This document shows positions 31,184 through 34,662 of a DNA stretch of 34,662 nt, piece by piece. Origin of the DNA: JACKHO01 sp041398745 (GTDB lineage Bacteria; Planctomycetota; Planctomycetia; Planctomycetales; Planctomycetaceae); the NCBI GenBank assembly GCA_041398745.1, contig JAWKUB010000019.1, positions 1 through 34,662 of the forward strand. Reading direction: 5' to 3'. Made by a program: the position numbers and the translations under genes. The notes under the pieces were generated by a model. It ran no database searches, was not told where the DNA came from, and was given only the letters and a program-made list of their open reading frames with translations. Position 1 is the stretch's first letter. The number at the start of each line of letters is the position of its first letter.

Positions 31184-32136
31184 AAGTGATCTCAACGTTT
31201 AGTGGATGTGGCGGTTCCTCGCTGGGCTACCAGCAAGCAGGTGGAAAGGTTCTGCTGGCTGTCGAGTACGACGACCACGCTGCACAGATGTACGCCAAGA
31301 ACTTCCCCAAGACCAAGCTGTATCACGGCGACATCGCTCAACTGACAGGCGAAGAAACCTGTCAATTGACAGGTCTCAAGCCAACAGAACTGGACATCCT
31401 CGATGGCTCACCACCATGTCAGGGATTCAGCACAGCAGGCCGACGCATCTTCCACGATACAAGGAACCAGTTGTTCCGTGAGTACGTCCGACTACTGCGC
31501 TACCTCCAGCCGAAAACCTTCGTGATGGAAAACGTGGCTGGCATGGTCAAAGGCAAAATGAAACTCATCTTTGCCGAATGCCTGAAGGAACTGAGAGCCA
31601 GCGGCTACAGGGTCCGGGCCAGACTGTTCAACACCAGCAGCTTCGGCGTACCGCAAAGCAGAAGGCGTCTGATCTTCATGGGAGTCCGTGACGACCTGAA
31701 CATCGAGCCGAGTTTCCCGAAGCCATGTGGTCCCATTGTGAGCATCATGGAAGCCATTGAGGGAGCGGATACCAGTGGAGTTCCCCAACTCAGTCAGCGT
31801 TATGCCGACATCTACGAGCAGGTTCCTTACGGTGGCAATGCGAGTGATGTCTGGAAAACCAAGTCACACTTCTCCGACTGCATCAAGCCACATCCCCGCA
31901 AGCCCTGTTGTACATTGCCCAAGATGCAGACCGGCACAGGCTTCGCCACGATTTGCCACCCGTTTGAACCACGGGCACTCAGCATTGGTGAAGCCAAGAG
32001 AATCCAGACATTCCCCGACGATTTCATCCTGACAGGCAGCTACGCCAACCAGTGGGCAAGGATTGGGAACAGTGTGCCGCCGTTGTTCATGAAGCAGATT
32101 GCGACTCACATACGGCAGGCTATCATTGCAGTTTGA
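31180..32136 (+). CDS. C5-cytosine DNA methyltransferase
   Basis: Transfers a methyl group from SAM to cytosine C5. Start ATG 31180, with GGGGAGG upstream and overlap with the ParB-like stop. The 318-aa protein has motif I FSGCGGSSLGYQQAG (7-21), motif IV DGSPPCQGFS with catalytic Cys80, motif VI VMENVAG (E117), motif VIII VPQSRRRLIFMG (159-163), then a short target-recognition region, motif IX near ALSIGEAKRIQTFPDDF and motif X ARIGNSVPP. The palindrome copy at 31358-31373 encodes TCQLTG between motifs III and IV, in a variable loop. No cognate restriction enzyme is adjacent. Likely an orphan methylase protecting phage DNA. Confidence 0.93.
   Translation: MKVISTFSGCGGSSLGYQQAGGKVLLAVEYDDHAAQMYAKNFPKTKLYHGDIAQLTGEETCQLTGLKPTELDILDGSPPCQGFSTAGRRIFHDTRNQLFREYVRLLRYLQPKTFVMENVAGMVKGKMKLIFAECLKELRASGYRVRARLFNTSSFGVPQSRRRLIFMGVRDDLNIEPSFPKPCGPIVSIMEAIEGADTSGVPQLSQRYADIYEQVPYGGNASDVWKTKSHFSDCIKPHPRKPCCTLPKMQTGTGFATICHPFEPRALSIGEAKRIQTFPDDFILTGSYANQWARIGNSVPPLFMKQIATHIRQAIIAV
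31358..31373. repeat. Palindrome copy 7 (inside methyltransferase gene)
   Basis: Perfect CCTGTCAATTGACAGG, read in a different phase from the portal and LamG copies (codons for TCQLTG). A half site CTGACAGG lies just upstream (31342-31349). Confidence 0.85.
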
Positions 32137-32170
32137 CCCGAACCATGAGTTTGGGTGTTCAGATTGTGAA

Positions 32171-32959
32171 ATGAGAAGTGCAATGAAACATGCACTGGTC
32201 GTCGTTCTCTTCGCTATCGCCCTCGTCGGCGCTGTGGGCATGTTCTGTTTCGGAGACTCAGTTATTGGAGTCGTTTGGTTCCTAAAACCAAGTTTCACGG
32301 TAGACGACCAAAACCTCGTGACGATGGAACTCATGTGGATGTTGCTGTCGGCTACTTTCTTCTTGGCCGCATCCGGCGCTATTGCGATTCGGCTAGGCAG
32401 TGGGACGATCAATCCAAAGTACCCAGCTTATAAGGCACTCGGAGCGGGATCAGGAACTCTACTGGCAATGGCGGCCAATGCCCTTCTGTGCGCCGTCTTG
32501 GATTCAAGGCTTCGCTTACAGAAAATCCTTGACGCTCCTGCCGCACCAACTGATGCAGAACTGGACGAGTTTGTTGGTTTCGGACGATTCATGGTATCTG
32601 GTGGCTGTGGAATGCTGGTGATTGCCACACTACTACTGCTCATAATGGCAATTCTCGAATGGAGAGAAGGTGAGTATCGACGAACAAATCGATTCTGGTC
32701 GTTCCTTTCGTACAGCAGCCTCTTCGTGATAATGGTGGCCCCGATCTTCATGCAGAAAGTGTTTTTCGCTGGGCTTGAACTTCAGAGGATTGTTTCTGGT
32801 GGTGCCCCAGCTAAGCTCGAATTCATCGTGGATCAGCTTCAAAGTATCCTGTCAGGGGCTAGTTTCCTCTTCGGGTGCTTCATCCTTGTCGGGCTGATTC
32901 AGACGATTGCTTATCTGGTCGAATCTTCACCAGTCCAAGATGAAACCCCGTCAGGCTGA
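32171..32959 (+). CDS. Multi-TM membrane protein, function unknown
   Basis: Start uncertain between ATG 32171 and ATG 32183; the longer form is 262 aa. About five TM segments are visible: ALVVVLFAIALVGAVGMFCF, LMWMLLSATFFLAASGAIAI, LLAMAANALLCAVL, CGMLVIATLLLLIMAILEW and a C-terminal FLFGCFILVGLIQTIAYLV, with another possible near FVIMVAPIFM. No family recognised. It follows the methyltransferase by 34 nt, which holds an imperfect 8-bp hairpin (32136-32156). Lower GC than the methyltransferase by eye. Probably accessory. Confidence 0.65.
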   Translation: MRSAMKHALVVVLFAIALVGAVGMFCFGDSVIGVVWFLKPSFTVDDQNLVTMELMWMLLSATFFLAASGAIAIRLGSGTINPKYPAYKALGAGSGTLLAMAANALLCAVLDSRLRLQKILDAPAAPTDAELDEFVGFGRFMVSGGCGMLVIATLLLLIMAILEWREGEYRRTNRFWSFLSYSSLFVIMVAPIFMQKVFFAGLELQRIVSGGAPAKLEFIVDQLQSILSGASFLFGCFILVGLIQTIAYLVESSPVQDETPSG

Positions 32960-33052
32960 ATTGTCAGAGAACTGCCATATTCCAGCAAAACTGGAGTTTT
33001 GTCTGCTGGTTGGGGCTGAGGCAGGAATCCCCACCGTGCTTAATGCGTGCCA

Positions 33053-33072
33053 CACAAGCAACGTCGCTTGTG
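33053..33072. promoter_or_regulatory. 7-bp dyad upstream of the basic protein gene
   Basis: CACAAGC, AACGTC, GCTTGTG: a perfect dyad 30 nt before ATG 33103. No T-tract, so an operator or 5' mRNA stem is likelier than a terminator. Confidence 0.35.
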
Positions 33073-33102
33073 ACAACGAAACCCTCCAACTGGAGAACAA
33101 TC

Positions 33103-33465
33103 ATGGCTGCACGCAAGAAGACCACCAAACCTGCTACCAACGTCCCCAAGGCTCAACTGATTCGGGAATGGTTCGACGCCAACCCCCAAGGCACCGCTGT
33201 CGAGTGCGTCAAAGCACTGGCTGACCAAGGTGTGGAAGTTGGGTCCGCTCACTGCCAGCAAATCCTGAGCAAGCGGAAAGCTGGCAAGAAGATCGACGTG
33301 GACACCATCAAGCTGGCTGCTGAGTTCGTCAGCACTCACGGAGACATTGATGCTGCCATCAGTGCCATTGATGCTGTCGGCGACTTCATCAAGTCCTGTG
33401 GAAGTCCTGAGAAGGCAAAGGCCGCACTGGAAACCTATCAGGCGGTGGCTGCTGTCCTGAACTGA
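33103..33465 (+). CDS. Small basic AARKK-type protein (planctomycete-like)
   Basis: ATG 33103 follows GGAGA. The 120-aa protein starts with a Lys/Thr/Pro-rich, histone-H1-like tail (MAARKKTTKPATNVPKAQ), followed by a compact helical domain (LIREWFDANPQGTAVECVKA, LADQGVEVGSAHCQQILSKR). I know this pattern (KSQ-IREYL--NP-A-PKEVV-AL---GI-VS) from small proteins widespread in planctomycetes. A DNA-binding or chromatin-like role is suspected for those. The C-terminal half (KLAAEFVSTHGDIDAAISAI) is helical. It has its own terminator. Confidence 0.75.
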   Translation: MAARKKTTKPATNVPKAQLIREWFDANPQGTAVECVKALADQGVEVGSAHCQQILSKRKAGKKIDVDTIKLAAEFVSTHGDIDAAISAIDAVGDFIKSCGSPEKAKAALETYQAVAAVLN

Positions 33466-33491
33466 TTCTCATTCCCATCACAATCACTTCA

Positions 33492-33519
33492 CTGCCCACC
33501 CGCAACGGTGGGCAGTTTT
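33492..33519 (+). terminator. Rho-independent terminator after the basic protein gene
   Basis: CTGCCCACC (33492-33500), CGCAAC loop, GGTGGGCAG (33507-33515), then TTTTC. A clear, strong terminator. Confidence 0.9.
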
Positions 33520-33536
33520 CGTAGCTGGAGACAACA

Positions 33537-33926
33537 ATGCTGAACAAGTTGAACAAGACCGCTGAGAAGACCTTCCACAAACTCATCGATGGCCTGAAGG
33601 TCCACGAGTCGAGGAAGATTGAGAACTCGACGGCTTTCATGGCTGTACACATCGAAGTGCTGGAGCAGCGTCACAAGTCACTGGTGGTGTCTGTGGCTCA
33701 CTACTTCGAGCAGAACGGTGATTTGTGCTGCGACCCAGACATGACGTTCTTGGTCAATGATCTGGGAGTCTTTCCACTGACCTTCCAGCAGGCCATTCCA
33801 CCTGTCTATCAGGTCGCCGCCGAGTTCACCGAGAACGGTGGGATGAGGTACAACAAACAACTTCAGAAACAACTGACGCAGTTTGCGAATGGCTGGATGA
33901 AGAACATCGAGGCCCAGCAGTTCTGA
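33537..33926 (+). CDS. DUF6908-like protein of mobile elements
   Basis: ATG 33537 follows GGAGA. The 129-aa protein contains FMAVHIEVLEQRHKSLVVSV, AHYFEQNGDLCCDPDMTFLV and a helical C-terminus. The H-(Y/F)-x-Q-x-G-D---DPDM--- pattern resembles small proteins of plasmids and phages that I associate with DUF6908; the name is tentative. Function unknown. It lies between two strong terminators, so it is a single-gene unit. Confidence 0.65.
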   Translation: MLNKLNKTAEKTFHKLIDGLKVHESRKIENSTAFMAVHIEVLEQRHKSLVVSVAHYFEQNGDLCCDPDMTFLVNDLGVFPLTFQQAIPPVYQVAAEFTENGGMRYNKQLQKQLTQFANGWMKNIEAQQF

Positions 33927-33929
33927 GTC

Positions 33930-34112
33930 TCACGGACAATTTGAAATTCGCCGACCGGCATTGGGGGAACCTGATGCCGGTTTTTCAAATGCATTCGCCA
34001 ACCTGCTGATCTCTTCCATGATCTTGCCGTAGTCGATTTCAAATTGACGCTTCAACTCGGTAGCTTGGCGCTGCAATTCACCGATCCGGTTCAGAATCTC
34101 GTCGTGGGTCAT
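33930..34112 (-). CDS. Small coiled-coil protein, 60 aa
   Basis: ATG 34112 has GGAG upstream on the minus strand. Residues 1-43 (EILNRIGELQRQATELKRQF and EISRLANAFEK) form a good coiled coil with heptad spacing. The tail (GSPNAGRRISNCP) is encoded by DNA that also forms the terminator of the convergent gene, so the true end may be of little functional weight. No family recognised. Confidence 0.45.
   Translation of the reverse strand: MTHDEILNRIGELQRQATELKRQFEIDYGKIMEEISRLANAFEKPASGSPNAGRRISNCP
33955..33985 (+). terminator. Rho-independent terminator after the DUF6908-like gene
   Basis: CCGGCAT (33955-33961), 12-nt loop, ATGCCGG (33974-33980), TTTTT. Confidence 0.75.
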
Positions 34113-34140
34113 CTCAAGTCTCCGAGAACCGCCCGTGGGT

Positions 34141-34433
34141 CATCCAATTTGGTGAGGCGGCATTTGAGCCATCTGGGGGCCGGGCCAATTCTGGGCTGGA
34201 ATTCGGGGTCCGTGGCATCCAATCCGTATCCAATTTGGTCCTGTCGTGTATCCAATCAGGCTTGGTTCGATGTTGGGTGACGGTGGACAAGGTTCTGGCA
34301 GCCGCATCCACGCTGAAGAATCATTGCCCATTCAGGCTTGTATCCAATTGCCCCAAATCACGCCCGAATGACGTGGAAAACAACTGGAAAGCCCCAAATT
34401 GGATACAGTTTTCGAAACGCCGAAATTGGATAC
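34141..34433. repeat. Cluster of TATCCAATT repeats, direct then inverted
   Basis: Direct copies: CATCCAATTTGG (34141), GCATCCAATCC (34215), GTATCCAATTTGG (34226), GTATCCAATC (34248), GTATCCAATTG (34340). Inverted copies: CCAAATTGGATAC (34394-34406), GAAATTGGATAC (34422-34433). The roughly 330 bp between the coiled-coil gene and the tRNA hold no credible gene (the two short minus frames here are low-complexity readings of the repeats). The layout resembles iterons or integrase arm-type sites. Confidence 0.7.
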
Positions 34434-34442
34434 GCAACCCAC

Positions 34443-34481
34443 AAAAGAAAAAGGCCACAAACCGTTGCGGTTTATGGCCTT
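34443..34481 (-). terminator. Terminator of tRNA-Pro
   Basis: On the minus strand: a 14-bp stem with one mismatched pair (34468-34481 with 34451-34464), 3-nt loop, then TTTTTCTTTT. It starts 5 nt after the tRNA 3' end. Confidence 0.85.
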
Positions 34482-34486
34482 AGAGA

Positions 34487-34560
<74 letters not shown>

Positions 34561-34607
34561 AGTGGACCGAATTGGTCCTTCCGTAGGCTTTCGCCTCTAT
34601 TTAGGGC

Positions 34608-34636
34608 AGCATAGTTTGGTATCCTGTCCGTGGCAA
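34608..34636 (-). promoter_or_regulatory. Sigma-70-type promoter for tRNA-Pro
   Basis: On the minus strand: TTGCCA (-35, 34631-34636), 17-nt spacer, TATGCT (-10, 34608-34613), about 47 nt before the tRNA 5' end. Confidence 0.6.
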
Positions 34637-34662
34637 GTCGCCCAAACACCATAGCCAGGGCG

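Noticed and set aside
34114..34331. Two overlapping minus frames in the repeat cluster
   Set aside because: They only read the TATCCAATT repeats; no SD and biased composition.

Overview
The window looks like most of a siphovirus-type (HK97-like) prophage in a bacterial chromosome, probably of a planctomycete. The evidence for phage is direct: P27-type small terminase, large terminase, HK97 portal, prohead protease, major capsid protein, a run of overlapping head-tail connector genes, tail tube, frameshifted tail chaperones and tape measure, all in canonical order on the + strand (3016-19894). The host assignment is weaker. It rests on a small basic AARKK-type protein (33103-33465) of a kind common in planctomycetes, on tail adhesins of DUF2341/LamG type, and on GC content near 50-57%. 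No integrase, endolysin or second att site is visible. The right side ends near a complete tRNA-Pro (34487-34560, minus), and the left end runs off the window.

Layout. (1) 1-2974, minus strand: three co-directional genes (P-loop ATPase with an acidic repeat tail, a 236-aa unknown, and a membrane-anchored protein with an excisionase-type HTH, cut by the window edge), divergent from the phage late genes. (2) 3016-9168: small and large terminase, with about 4 kb of accessory genes between them: a DUF262/DUF1524 GmrSD-like nuclease, a DUF3883 nuclease-like protein and a one-TM protein. (3) 9230-11040: a pentapeptide-repeat/ion-channel fusion and a convergent two-TM protein, between terminase and portal. 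(4) 11088-19894: head, connector and tail morphogenesis, with one antisense accessory gene between protease and capsid. (5) 19903-25276: distal tail and adhesin proteins. (6) 25432-28765: primase-like replication protein, strong hairpins, a 39-aa membrane peptide and a minus-strand conserved phage/plasmid-type protein. (7) 28945-33926: HTH protein, small unknowns, a zinc-ribbon membrane protein, ParB-like protein plus C5 cytosine methyltransferase, a multi-TM protein and small basic proteins. (8) 34130-34662: a cluster of TATCCAATT repeats and tRNA-Pro with its promoter and terminator.

Three sequence-level patterns stand out. First, a short motif (TANMTAC) lies 3-4 nt before the start codon of seven genes that mostly lack a convincing Shine-Dalgarno sequence (TerS, TerL, portal, a connector gene, two tail genes, ParB-like). 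More copies occur at other operon boundaries, once just after tandem terminators. It may be a phage late promoter giving leaderless or nearly leaderless mRNAs. Second, a 16-bp palindrome, CCTGTCAATTGRCAGG, occurs seven times plus one variant, both between genes and inside coding sequences. Two copies, as 21-bp direct repeats, bracket the two restriction-like genes between TerS and TerL. Third, other palindromic or dispersed repeats sit in frame inside genes (278-357; 26522-26608). Together with several accessory genes inside the structural operon, this suggests an element repeatedly colonised by palindromic repeats and defence-type cargo.
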